From the IMG/VR virus record IMGVR_UViG_3300035156_000099, positions 1-60,741 of that record: a DNA stretch of 60,741 bases. One strand, given 5' to 3'. The stretch is from a virus. The position numbers and the translations under genes are program-made. Numbering within the stretch: position 1 is the stretch's first letter; every line of letters begins with the position of its first letter. The notes beneath the pieces are model-generated. The model was given only the letters and a program-made list of their open reading frames with translations, did no database searches and was not told the origin of the DNA. Positions 33,266-40,231 of this stretch are shown here, piece after piece.

Positions 33266-33869
33266 GTTGCATCACCTCCCTGGGAAGGAATGCGCTTTCG
33301 AGAACGCCCATCAAATGATCCATGGTTGCTTTACGGAAAGCTCTCTCAGCACCGAATGGAATAGGAATAACACCCGCATGCTCGCATGCATCAATAATCA
33401 ACTGATCGTCCTCTACAGTGCCGCAAGAGGAAAATACCAAAGCTTTACGCAGGCATGAGATTCCAGGGTTGTTCATCCCGATCTGCATCGCGTAGCCGAT
33501 GACTTGCCCTATCCCAGCTAGCAGAGATTGAACGCCGTATGATCCATCCTTCAGCTCCACGACCGTTGCGGAGCCGTCATCGTGGTAGAGCATGAAGTCA
33601 GCCCTCCCGCGTCGAACAGGGAACTCTGCCTCCCAGCTCAAGATCGGGGGAACGGTGTTATCGAAGGCTCGCTCGTGCGCTTTCTCTGCGACCAGAAGAA
33701 GAGTTAAGGCTCCCGAAAGGTATGCCTCGCCCTTCTTATCAAGATAGTTATAAAGGACGCGTGGCAGACCAGCGCTATGACAAAGGAATTTGAAATCCTC
33801 CCACGACTTTGGAGTAAGGCATTCCCTTGATGCTGAGTACCTTTCGTTCTTCCAAATGCCTGTAATCAT
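33252..33869 (-). CDS. PD-(D/E)XK nuclease-like protein, 205 aa
   Basis: The stretch WEAEFPVRRGRADFMLYHDD ... ATVVELKDG carries an upstream Glu (80 or 82), Asp91 and E105-L-K107, the (D/E)-x(n)-(D/E)-x-K arrangement of Mg-dependent nucleases. No helicase or partner domain is present. It overlaps both neighbours, lying between TerS and the HslV-like gene. It could assist genome packaging, host DNA degradation or restriction of rivals; I infer only the fold. Confidence 0.68.
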   Translation of the reverse strand: MITGIWKNERYSASRECLTPKSWEDFKFLCHSAGLPRVLYNYLDKKGEAYLSGALTLLLVAEKAHERAFDNTVPPILSWEAEFPVRRGRADFMLYHDDGSATVVELKDGSYGVQSLLAGIGQVIGYAMQIGMNNPGISCLRKALVFSSCGTVEDDQLIIDACEHAGVIPIPFGAERAFRKATMDHLMGVLESAFLPREVMQHVLF

Positions 33870-34306
33870 TTCGTGGCACCCTCGCCAAGCATCAGCACAT
33901 GAACCTCACCACCTGTGTAGATGTCGCGCTTCATTGCAGCCCTGACTGCTTCCTCGGCGGTTGCACCCATATCCATGGCAGCGAGGGCGAAGGGTGAGCC
34001 ACTGCCAATTGCGTCTGCATTGGCGTGGTCTAGGGGCTGGCGCCATACACCGGTCTTGTCACAATGACCTACGAGGAGCAGATTGCCCCCGTCCACGACG
34101 AACCCTGACGACTCCACAGGATCCTTCGATGGAGTTCCGAAGTAGGCAGCGATCAAGGCCTTCTCATCGCACACGGCACCAGACAGCAGGAACATGACCC
34201 CGTTGACGATCTCGCATTTGGAGCAGCTGTCAGAAACGATTGAGCCGTTGCGGGTCTGACGCGAGTCATAGGCGATCACGCCGTCTTTGTAGGCGATGGT
34301 TGTCAT
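33866..34306 (-). CDS. HslV/proteasome-like Ntn hydrolase, 146 aa
   Basis: MTTIAYKDGVIAYDSRQTRN opens like HslV, with Thr2 exposed as N-terminal nucleophile after Met removal. The second block IGSGSPFALAAMDMGATAEE matches HslV IGSGGPYAQAAA, and the end GEVHVLMLG is like proteasome beta subunits. It is shorter than host HslV (about 175 aa). Phages often carry such proteins near terminase genes; the role (maturation protease or regulator) is not established. Confidence 0.75.
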   Translation of the reverse strand: MTTIAYKDGVIAYDSRQTRNGSIVSDSCSKCEIVNGVMFLLSGAVCDEKALIAAYFGTPSKDPVESSGFVVDGGNLLLVGHCDKTGVWRQPLDHANADAIGSGSPFALAAMDMGATAEEAVRAAMKRDIYTGGEVHVLMLGEGATK

Positions 34307-34488
34307 GCTGCAGATGCCCCGAGTTTAGATTCAGAGCGCAACACCATTGAGTTATCCTGGAAGGTTGGCTCGCCGAACACGTCGCCTATATTGGCCTTGA
34401 TCATCTTCCATTGCTGATCACTGGGTGGCTGGTTGCCAAGGGCATCCGTGACACCCTTGAGCCAGAAAGTAAATTGCTCTTCGGTCAT
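34303..34488 (-). CDS. Hypothetical protein, 61 aa
   Basis: MTEEQFTFWLKGVTDALGNQ ... overlaps the HslV-like gene by 4 nt (ATGA). The pattern F-x-F-W-L-K-G-(V/F)-x-D...QW-x-x-I-x-x is found in small proteins of many phages beside terminase genes. Helical and small. Function unknown. Confidence 0.68.
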   Translation of the reverse strand: MTEEQFTFWLKGVTDALGNQPPSDQQWKMIKANIGDVFGEPTFQDNSMVLRSESKLGASAA

Positions 34489-34513
34489 TGCGCACTGCTC
34501 CCGTGCTGTTAGA

Positions 34514-34840
34514 TCAATTCTGCTTGTCGGTCGGCATCTGGATACAGTGCTCGCAGTTCATCTTGCGGCAGAGCCAGCGTTTGACCTGCGGCCACCAGGT
34601 GACCATGAAGATGTGCCTCATACCTGCGAATGCCAGTGATGCATGAAAGGTGACTCCGGCGACTGTGGGGGTGATATAGGCGGTTTCTGCGCGGGTGACG
34701 ATGGCGTAGCCTGATATCGCGATGGTTGCGTAGATCAGTTTCCCTATGACACCGTCTCGCACCTTGCGGCTGAATACGGACCAGATAGCCCATACCGCGA
34801 TCAGGGCGATGAACGTTGTGCTGAGATCTTGTGTGTTCAC
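34514..34840 (-). CDS. Membrane protein (holin-like), 108 aa
   Basis: Hydrophobic segments lie near 7-24 (STTFIALIAVWAIWSVF), 34-48 and 60-82. The C-terminus has a Cys motif (CRKMNCEHC). It overlaps the next gene upstream (34837-35163). Two small membrane proteins at the head of a late operon often include a holin or antiholin; the main holin candidate is 1996-2586. Confidence 0.6.
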   Translation of the reverse strand: MNTQDLSTTFIALIAVWAIWSVFSRKVRDGVIGKLIYATIAISGYAIVTRAETAYITPTVAGVTFHASLAFAGMRHIFMVTWWPQVKRWLCRKMNCEHCIQMPTDKQN

Positions 34841-35163
34841 GGTTTGTCTCCTCCGAATCTAGAGCGGATTAGCGCCCAGAGATCGGCCGCCTTGATGGCT
34901 CTGTAGACAGCAATCATCAGAGATCCGCCAAATGCGCCGAGGAGAAATCCGACGCCCGCCACATTTCCCGCGTCGGTGATACTCAGGTGCTCACACACCA
35001 TGCCGGTGAGGTAAAACGCACATGCCACGCCGCTCAGTAGGAACACGGCCCAGCCCTTCCAATTCTCCAGATCGCCCTTGTGCCACCAACTCGCGATGAT
35101 CGACCCGATGATGCCGGCGATCAGGACGTCGACCTTCTCAACCACGCGGGACAAGTACTCCAT
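34837..35163 (-). CDS. Membrane protein (holin-like), 108 aa, first gene of the leftward late operon
   Basis: Three or four hydrophobic stretches: about 12-27 (VLIAGIIGSIIASWW), 37-57 (GWAVFLLSGVACAFYLTGMV) and 66-86 (NVAGVGFLLGAFGGSLMIAV). The first follows an amphipathic helix (MEYLSRVVEKV). The late element 35241-35264 is 78 nt upstream. Holin-like by topology only. Confidence 0.6.
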   Translation of the reverse strand: MEYLSRVVEKVDVLIAGIIGSIIASWWHKGDLENWKGWAVFLLSGVACAFYLTGMVCEHLSITDAGNVAGVGFLLGAFGGSLMIAVYRAIKAADLWALIRSRFGGDKP

Positions 35164-35240
35164 TCCTCACCTCCGCGGTGGTACTGCTGATTTCGTTTGT
35201 CATGTCCGGCCCTTGGGCTGATTGCTTCTTGCCATCAGGC

Positions 35241-35264
35241 TATGTGACTGGATTCATTGGGCAA
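35241..35264 (-). promoter_or_regulatory. Bipartite late element, copy 7
   Basis: TTGCCC, 12 nt, CACATA with AATCCAGT preceding. It faces left, 78 nt before ATG 35163, and lies back to back with copy 8 (35268-35292), 3 bp away. Confidence 0.68.
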
Positions 35265-35267
35265 GGC

Positions 35268-35292
35268 TTGCACCGCTACCGTCAGTCACATG
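35268..35292 (+). promoter_or_regulatory. Bipartite late element, copy 8 (rightward)
   Basis: TTGCAC, 13 nt, CACATG on the plus strand; CAGTCACAT is intact. It is 32 nt before ATG 35325, the same spacing as the leftward copies. Being on the other strand, it shows the element is directional. Confidence 0.6.
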
Positions 35293-35324
35293 GACTGGAT
35301 GCTCAATCCATAGGGGCACTTCAC

Positions 35325-35591
35325 ATGACTGAAAAACACTTCATCGGCTCGACTCCAGACTCCACGTACATGGCGATCACTGAGGTGATGGGCCTTACTG
35401 CTGACGCCCAGGATCAGGGTGACTTCGACGCGCTGCTGGTTATCGGCCTGTCTGGCTCCGGTGAAACCGCGGTGCTGGGCGGCGATCTCGACTCCGAGAA
35501 GATCACCCGTATCCAGGCGCTGCTGGACGAACTGAAGTGGCGCGCCGCCGAGAAAGGCGACGGCGACACCGTTCTGCGAGTCTTCCGTTAA
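35325..35591 (+). CDS. Lone rightward hypothetical protein, 88 aa
   Basis: MTEKHFIGSTPDSTYMAITE... with AGGGG upstream of ATG 35325. Acidic, mixed alpha/beta, no family recognised. It is the only rightward gene between 10031 and 44279 and converges on 35588-35860 with a 4-nt overlap. It has its own late-type element, so it is probably made with the virion genes. Confidence 0.65.
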   Translation: MTEKHFIGSTPDSTYMAITEVMGLTADAQDQGDFDALLVIGLSGSGETAVLGGDLDSEKITRIQALLDELKWRAAEKGDGDTVLRVFR

Positions 35592-35860
35592 CCGTGCATC
35601 TTCCAGCCTGACATGAAGGTGCTGCGCCTCAACTCTGGGGCCAGCGCCTCGGTCCAGTTATCCCCTCGCAGTCGCCGCATCTTCACCGTCTGCCATTTCA
35701 AACCTCTCCGGACTGCCCACTCCATCGCTGGCATGGTCAGGCCGTCCAGCGTCACCAGCGTGGCCCCTGCGCAGATGGTGCTGCGTATCGGCCGTCGCGG
35801 GATCTGGATAACCAGAGCCGTGAAGTCGAGGATGAGTTGCTGCGGCGACTGCTGGATCAT
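35588..35860 (-). CDS. Putative HTH regulator at the end of the early operon, 90 aa
   Basis: Start at ATG 35860 (GGAGGT 6 nt upstream). The C-terminal half WAVRRGLKWQTVKMRRLRGD then NWTEAL resembles a helix-turn-helix (R-x-G-hydrophobic-W-x-T-V-x-x-R-x-R-G-x-S/N-W-x-E-A-L) found in phage regulators and NUMOD-type modules. It occupies the place of lambda Q: last gene of the early leftward operon, right before the divergent late elements. It is a candidate late activator; unproven. Confidence 0.5.
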   Translation of the reverse strand: MIQQSPQQLILDFTALVIQIPRRPIRSTICAGATLVTLDGLTMPAMEWAVRRGLKWQTVKMRRLRGDNWTEALAPELRRSTFMSGWKMHG

Positions 35861-35898
35861 CACTACCTCCTGACGCTAATCGACTGGCACGATTTCAC

Positions 35899-36138
35899 TT
35901 AGAGCCCCCCAAGCAATCCCGCTGCATGGAGAATGCGGTTCTGCTCATAGGCATGAAGCTCTGGAAGGTTCTCGGGGTCTTCGGCGATCGGGAAGCTCAC
36001 CGTCAGACACGGGTGGTCGATGCCGTTGGTCTTGAGGATTCGCTGCATCGCTTCACAGGCCCCGGTCATCTGCACCATCCGTTGCGAGAGCTGCTGGACG
36101 GATCGCTTGAGCTTCTGGATTTGCTGATCGTCAGTCAT
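35899..36138 (-). CDS. Coiled-coil hypothetical protein, 79 aa
   Basis: Start at ATG 36138 (MTDDQQIQKLKRSVQQLSQR) overlaps the preceding zinc-ribbon gene stop (ATGA). The N-terminal 35 residues form a coiled coil; the remainder ends ELHAYEQNRILHAAGLLGGL. Function unknown; typical of ORFs in the nin-type region. Confidence 0.65.
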   Translation of the reverse strand: MTDDQQIQKLKRSVQQLSQRMVQMTGACEAMQRILKTNGIDHPCLTVSFPIAEDPENLPELHAYEQNRILHAAGLLGGL

Positions 36139-36305
36139 GACTGCAGGCCCCGATCGCGTGACTCGGTGATCAGTGGCGCCTGGCCATCCTCCAGATTCCA
36201 CGCCTCGGTGTGCGGGCAGCTGGTGCACATCCGTACGAACTGGCTGGCGAGACTGGACATCGGCGCGCCACAGACTGGACAGGGTTTTCCTTTCGCCGAA
36301 TCCAT
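36135..36305 (-). CDS. Zinc-ribbon miniprotein, 56 aa
   Basis: MDSAKGKPCPVCGAPMSSLA, then QFVRMCTSCPHTEAWNLEDG. Two CxxC pairs (C9-x2-C12 and C27-x2-C30) form a likely zinc ribbon. Both ends overlap neighbouring genes by a few bases (start with the 36305 stop, stop with the 36138 start), which argues strongly that it is translated. Confidence 0.68.
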   Translation of the reverse strand: MDSAKGKPCPVCGAPMSSLASQFVRMCTSCPHTEAWNLEDGQAPLITESRDRGLQS

Positions 36306-36526
36306 CACACCACCGCCTTGGCTGGGATTCCCGCACTGCTAAGCCAGTCCAGTTCGTAGTCAGCGATGGCCTGGGTGTATTCGCTGCAGTCGGCCAACAT
36401 GGTTGCGACGATTGGCTCAGGCGTGAACGTGCCGATCAGCATCAACGTGCCCCGGCATCGAACGATCATCCCCGGCAGCAATTCTTTCGGCGCGCCCTGG
36501 GTCCACTTCAAATTCAGAATCGTCAT
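36305..36526 (-). CDS. Hypothetical protein, 73 aa
   Basis: MTILNLKWTQGAPKELLPGM... with GAGGG before ATG 36526. The segment GMIVRCRGTLMLIGTFTPEP suggests a small beta-barrel. Ends WLSSAGIPAKAVV. Overlaps both neighbours. Unknown function. Confidence 0.63.
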   Translation of the reverse strand: MTILNLKWTQGAPKELLPGMIVRCRGTLMLIGTFTPEPIVATMLADCSEYTQAIADYELDWLSSAGIPAKAVV

Positions 36527-36591
36527 GCCTGCGCCCTCTTTAGTTCTCTGGTCAGTTCCCGGTAATGCGCGGTCAGGTTTAATCCGCTCAT
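36523..36591 (-). CDS. 22-aa mini-ORF in the early operon
   Basis: MSGLNLTAHYRELTRELKRA(QA). It starts in an ATGA overlap with the HNH gene stop and ends in an ATGA overlap with the next start. The double coupling suggests it is translated at least as a linker between the two genes. Confidence 0.4.
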   Translation of the reverse strand: MSGLNLTAHYRELTRELKRAQA

Positions 36592-37121
36592 AATGTGCAG
36601 CCCTCGTGCAGTAGCCGCTTTGCTTGAACATAAGCCGCGTAGGCTTCGTCTTCGCTGTAGAAGTAACCAAGGCCTTTTTGCTTGCCATCAACCGTAATTG
36701 CTGACCTCCAAGGCTTTTTGTATCCAGCCTTGTTGGCGTAAACGCCGAGGAACCGACTTGACGCTTTGCTCCTCTGAGGGATCCGGATGTTTTGCTGGTT
36801 GGTCCTGCGTGATGCATCACGAAGATTTGCAAAGCGATCGTTAGTGGCGTCGCCATCGATATGATCTATTTCGAAAACTGGCCAGCTGCCGGTCATCCAC
36901 AGCCACGCAAGCCTGTAGGCGAGATAGGTACGAGTCTCGATCCGAATTACTGTGCGTCCATCTTTTCGGGCGGTACCGGCCAGTTCGCCCTTTCGATGCA
37001 TCACAGCCGATCCATGGAATCCCGAACGGGCTTCCGCCTTCCAAAGGAAATTCCCCGTCTCAGGGTCGTAATCCACCAGCTCGCGCAACCTTTCTGCCGT
37101 CAAACGGTGAGGGATACTCAT
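36588..37121 (-). CDS. HNH endonuclease with AP2 domain
   Basis: 177 aa. HNH core: FEIDHIDGDATNDRFANLRD (His87, Asn94, Asn99), followed by an AP2-type DNA-binding domain (about 122-172, SSRFLGVYANKAGYKKPWRS ... FYSEDEAYAAYVQAKR). This combination marks homing-type free-standing endonucleases in phages. Overlaps ninG by 4 nt. Confidence 0.88.
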   Translation of the reverse strand: MSIPHRLTAERLRELVDYDPETGNFLWKAEARSGFHGSAVMHRKGELAGTARKDGRTVIRIETRTYLAYRLAWLWMTGSWPVFEIDHIDGDATNDRFANLRDASRRTNQQNIRIPQRSKASSRFLGVYANKAGYKKPWRSAITVDGKQKGLGYFYSEDEAYAAYVQAKRLLHEGCTL

Positions 37122-37786
37122 GCTGCCTCCTCACGCTTAAGCTGTATGGTCTTCGCCCTGAACTCGACCGTTATCGCCTTCAGCTCGTCTATGGTGTGCT
37201 TGCGCGGCTCATGGTCTGATTCCAGCGCCTCGACTGCTGCCAAGCCGATACGCTCGACCAGACCTGACCGGAAACCCTGCGAAACCGACTCGCCCTTACG
37301 CGCGTACTTGGATGAGCCCGCATTACAGGCTTTGCACTGGAGCCAAATATTTTCAGGAACCATCCGAAGTTCTGGCCGGGCTCCCTTGCCGAGAAAATGG
37401 CCCGCATCAAAAGCCCCGCCGGTCTTCCAGCCCTGAGCGGCTTGGATCTCGGCCTGGCTCTTTCCGCAACTGATGCACCCACTGCCGATCGACAGTTCGT
37501 AGGTGCGCCGGTAATCGCGGACGGCCTTCTCTGCTTCCTTCACGAATTCCGAACGCGTCTTCAGCTTCTCCTTGCGGACCTTGATGTCACGGCGCTCGAC
37601 CTGGGCCAGCGACTTGCGGGCCTTGTCCTGATTCGCTGGCGCCATTACCAGCGCACAGGCCGGGCTGCAAACCTTCTGCCCGAGGCGCTGAGGCGTGAAC
37701 TCGCTCCCACAGGATGGGTTAGCGCAGGCCTTGGTTTTGCGCTTTGGCGGGCATTTTTGCGGGCGTTCCGCTCCCACGGCGTTCAC
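37118..37786 (-). CDS. ninG: NinG-like recombination protein
   Basis: 222 aa from GTG 37786 (GTGA overlap with the mini-ORF). Features of lambda NinG/Rap: N-terminal zinc site (CANPSCGSEF ... KVCSPAC), a long basic helix (KARKSLAQVERRDIKVRKEK) and the C-terminal C-I-S-C-G-K ... FDAGHFLGKG ... LQCKACN block with conserved His. It is a structure-specific endonuclease that aids recombination. NinB is two genes upstream. Confidence 0.9.
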   Translation of the reverse strand: MNAVGAERPQKCPPKRKTKACANPSCGSEFTPQRLGQKVCSPACALVMAPANQDKARKSLAQVERRDIKVRKEKLKTRSEFVKEAEKAVRDYRRTYELSIGSGCISCGKSQAEIQAAQGWKTGGAFDAGHFLGKGARPELRMVPENIWLQCKACNAGSSKYARKGESVSQGFRSGLVERIGLAAVEALESDHEPRKHTIDELKAITVEFRAKTIQLKREEAA

Positions 37787-37884
37787 AGCCCACCCCCGAA
37801 CCGGAACGAGTCCGGGTTGGAGTGGTAGCCGTGCTCGAGCAGGAGGGCGATGGCCCGAATGAGGCCCTTTGCGGAATTAATCAT
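37783..37884 (-). CDS. 33-aa mini-ORF between ninB and ninG
   Basis: MINSAKGLIRAIALLLEHGY, then HSNPDSFRFGGGL. The start overlaps the NinB stop by 8 nt and the stop overlaps the ninG GTG (GTGA). The final FGGGL resembles the end of the 29-aa mini-ORF at 38275 (YWFGGAR), so the two may be related. Confidence 0.5.
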   Translation of the reverse strand: MINSAKGLIRAIALLLEHGYHSNPDSFRFGGGL

Positions 37885-38278
37885 ACTGGCCGCCCCATAG
37901 GTCAGCCTGGGACCACTTCACGCCCTGCTCCGCCCCGAAGGCATGCATCACTTCGAAAAGGTCGCTGAACCACTTCTGCGACTGCTTGCGGGTGGAGATA
38001 CCCAGCACGACGAAACCACCGTCGAGCCCAGGCACTGCGCGCTGCTTTTCGACCGAGGCGCTGAAGATGTGCTTCCAGTCCTCGTCCGAGAGCTTCTTGC
38101 CGTACCACTCGACCTGCTGGGATACGTCGCGGAGCATTGCCCACATCTTGCGATTGCTGACGTCCGGGCGCTTTTCATCCTTGATCACCACGAGCTTCGG
38201 CTTCGTCAGATCTGTCGCGTGTAGGTAGCCCATGATCCGTGCGATGTCGCCGGTGGACTTGAGTGCGAACTCGGTCAT
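37877..38278 (-). CDS. ninB: NinB-like recombination protein
   Basis: 133 aa. VIKDEKRPDVSNRKMWAMLR and VEWYGKKLSDEDWKHIFSAS, then GGFVVLGISTRKQSQKWFSD, are the standard NinB signatures. NinB (Orf) binds single-stranded DNA and assists RecBCD-independent recombination. Start ATGA overlap with the 29-aa mini-ORF. Confidence 0.92.
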   Translation of the reverse strand: MTEFALKSTGDIARIMGYLHATDLTKPKLVVIKDEKRPDVSNRKMWAMLRDVSQQVEWYGKKLSDEDWKHIFSASVEKQRAVPGLDGGFVVLGISTRKQSQKWFSDLFEVMHAFGAEQGVKWSQADLWGGQYD

Positions 38279-38364
38279 CGCGCACCCCCAAACCAGTACG
38301 TCTCACGGCCGTCGGTGTGGACCAACTTGTTCTTCAGCAGGGTTTTGAGTTGGGACCAGGTCAT
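38275..38364 (-). CDS. 29-aa mini-ORF before ninB
   Basis: MTWSQLKTLLKNKLVHTDGR, then ETYWFGGAR. ATGA overlaps at both ends (with 38361 stop and 38278 start) support translation. Phages with ninB often have such a short ORF in front. Unknown function. Confidence 0.5.
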   Translation of the reverse strand: MTWSQLKTLLKNKLVHTDGRETYWFGGAR

Positions 38365-39296
38365 GGGCGACCTCCGGTACCGCAAGCGCTCAGCTCAGTG
38401 AATACCCGGGTGTAGAGGCGCTGGCCGACCTTCTCGCAAAGCCCCGCGTTGACGCAGGCCCGTGGATGACTGGCCTTAAGCCGATTGATCGCATCACCGC
38501 TGACGATCACGCGCCGCCCGGTGACGTCATCTGCTATCGCGCCGCCCGGGATGTGGCCGGCATGCTGTGGAGTGCTTGCGGCTCTCAGCGCCTTGATCTC
38601 ATCCGCCTGCGCCTGATTGTGCGACGTCAGATCGTCGCAGCGCTTTCGGAGGATGTCGGCAACGTGCATGCCCAGTTCGTGAGTTGCGGCGTTCGGGCGA
38701 ACCCAATCCGTCTTGTCGCTGAACTCCTTGTAGGCGGTCTCGAAGCGCTGGAGGCGTTCGTTTTCCTTGCGCAGCGCTTCGATCTTCTGAGTCTGCGCAC
38801 TCAGGGCTTGCTCAGGAACCAACGCGTAATCCGCGTATTCTCCGCCCAGCTTGGACAGCAACAGTTCAGCCTCGCCGTGGTAGTGATGACGCTCGTTCTG
38901 GTCCTCGTCCTGGTCGTGCTCGCTATCGACGAATAGCTTGAGCAGTGCGCACACGGCTTCTTTCTCGGCCTTGAGTCGGTCGCGCTGTTCCGCAAATTCA
39001 GAATAGTTGCGAATGTGTGCGGCTATATGGCCTGCGATTTCTGTCCTAGAACGCTCAATCTCCGCGATCAGCTCCAGCACTGCCGCAGGGTTGGCGGCGG
39101 CGATGTACTTGGCGTTTGCCTCAAACATGGCCGCGTACTCAGGGTTGTGCTTCTTGCTGGCCGAATGCGCTGCCCCAATGGCCTGGTTCCCGCAACCGAT
39201 ATGCCAGAAACGCCCGTCAGGCCTTTCGCCACAAGTCCACTCGCCCTGCGTGGCTGCCTCAGCCAGCGCCTTCAACTTCTGAATATCGATGCTCAT
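38361..39296 (-). CDS. Ead/Ea22-like protein, 311 aa
   Basis: The opening IDIQKLKALAEAATQGEWTC matches Ead/Ea22-like phage proteins (L-x-x-L-A-E-A-A-T-x-G-x-W). A conserved AKYIAAANPAAVLELIAEIE follows, then a coiled coil (about 160-215) and a C-terminal part with VSGDAINRLKASH. The exact role is unknown; these are accessory early genes. It has an N-terminal relative at 58724-59332. Confidence 0.8.
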   Translation of the reverse strand: MSIDIQKLKALAEAATQGEWTCGERPDGRFWHIGCGNQAIGAAHSASKKHNPEYAAMFEANAKYIAAANPAAVLELIAEIERSRTEIAGHIAAHIRNYSEFAEQRDRLKAEKEAVCALLKLFVDSEHDQDEDQNERHHYHGEAELLLSKLGGEYADYALVPEQALSAQTQKIEALRKENERLQRFETAYKEFSDKTDWVRPNAATHELGMHVADILRKRCDDLTSHNQAQADEIKALRAASTPQHAGHIPGGAIADDVTGRRVIVSGDAINRLKASHPRACVNAGLCEKVGQRLYTRVFTELSACGTGGRP

Positions 39297-39577
39297 GCCT
39301 TCACCTCAATACCCGCAGCGCTCAGCGCCTCATGTACGTCTGCCGCCTTGTAGAACGGGACGGTCATGCGGTAGTCGCCAGATGGGAGGGGCTTGGGGAG
39401 GTTGACCGCCAGCGCAGCGCGGGAGGCCTGCCATGCGTCCCAGCAGTGCTGGACGGTGAAGCCAGTGTATTCGCCCTCGGTCACGCCGTGCAGCGGATTG
39501 AAACGGTCCAGCGACTGGTTGGGCCAGTTGGAGACGACCCACGCTTCGAACTCTTCCCGCATTTTGTCTGTGTTCAT
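39293..39577 (-). CDS. REEFEAW-type hypothetical protein, 94 aa
   Basis: MNTDKMREEFEAWVVSNWPN ... CWDAWQASRAALAVNLPKPL. The paired motifs (R)EEFEAW and WDAWQASRAA define a small phage protein type. Two more members are in this prophage (40449-40883, 58398-58727). Overlaps the Ead gene by 4 nt. Confidence 0.75.
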   Translation of the reverse strand: MNTDKMREEFEAWVVSNWPNQSLDRFNPLHGVTEGEYTGFTVQHCWDAWQASRAALAVNLPKPLPSGDYRMTVPFYKAADVHEALSAAGIEVKA

Positions 39578-39693
39578 TTGAAAGGAGTCTCCTGCGGCAA
39601 CGGCTTCACCACCGTCTCAACTCTGTGCCCGGTGCCGACTGCGGCTACCAGGGTGATGGCTGCTATGCAGATCCAGATTCGGGAGGTGGTCAT
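39574..39693 (-). CDS. Small membrane/secreted peptide, 39 aa
   Basis: MTTSRIWICIAAITLVAAVG then TGHRVETVVKPLPQETPFK: a single hydrophobic helix at the N-terminus and a hydrophilic tail. Both ends overlap neighbours (ATGA). Probably translated; a membrane-anchored mini-protein. Confidence 0.6.
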   Translation of the reverse strand: MTTSRIWICIAAITLVAAVGTGHRVETVVKPLPQETPFK

Positions 39694-39917
39694 GAGGTCA
39701 CCCGGCAGTCGTTGCAGCCTGGGCGGCAAATGAATTCAGGCATCGGGTCGCCCTCGAATCGCTCAACACGCTCAACGGTGTCACCGCGCTTGATGTAGCC
39801 GGCCACGGTCTTGGCCGTGTCTTTGGCATACAGCGGCTCATCCCAGCACGAGGCAGAGACCTTTCCGCAGGTACGCCGGGCGAGGTACATGAACCCCATT
39901 GATTTCCGGTCGCTCAT
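39690..39917 (-). CDS. Hypothetical protein with C-terminal cysteines, 75 aa
   Basis: MSDRKSMGFMYLARRTCGKV ... GDPMPEFICRPGCNDCRVTS. Five cysteines in all; the tail CRPGCNDC looks metal-binding. ATGA overlaps with both neighbours. No family recognised. Confidence 0.68.
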   Translation of the reverse strand: MSDRKSMGFMYLARRTCGKVSASCWDEPLYAKDTAKTVAGYIKRGDTVERVERFEGDPMPEFICRPGCNDCRVTS

Positions 39918-40231
39918 ACGTGCCTCCGATCGTGGAAGTTGCCGCCACGGCGCTTGAACGGCGAACTGACTTGGGCCTGAGCTGCATTACCCGCATCGCG
40001 CAGGCTCACCTCGGCGTTGTCGGCATAGCCCTTCCACACGACTTCGTCGCCAGCCTTACCGGACAGAACGAGCAGAACCGCTGTTGGCTCGCTCTTCACG
40101 TCGTCGGCTTGAATCCAGTCGGCGCAGGTGCGCAAGTAATCGGCAATCACGTTGCGCCTAGCCTGCTCCGAAGCGACACGGCGGTTGTGCGCAGTCCGGG
40201 ACGCGGGGAATTGATGGATGTCTGCACTCAT
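39914..40231 (-). CDS. Hypothetical protein, 105 aa
   Basis: MSADIHQFPASRTAHNRRVA...LRTCADWIQADDVKSEPTAV. Polar, helical, with a basic C-terminus (KRRGGNFHDRRHV). ATGA-coupled to both neighbours. Common small early phage protein type; unknown role. Confidence 0.65.
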   Translation of the reverse strand: MSADIHQFPASRTAHNRRVASEQARRNVIADYLRTCADWIQADDVKSEPTAVLLVLSGKAGDEVVWKGYADNAEVSLRDAGNAAQAQVSSPFKRRGGNFHDRRHV

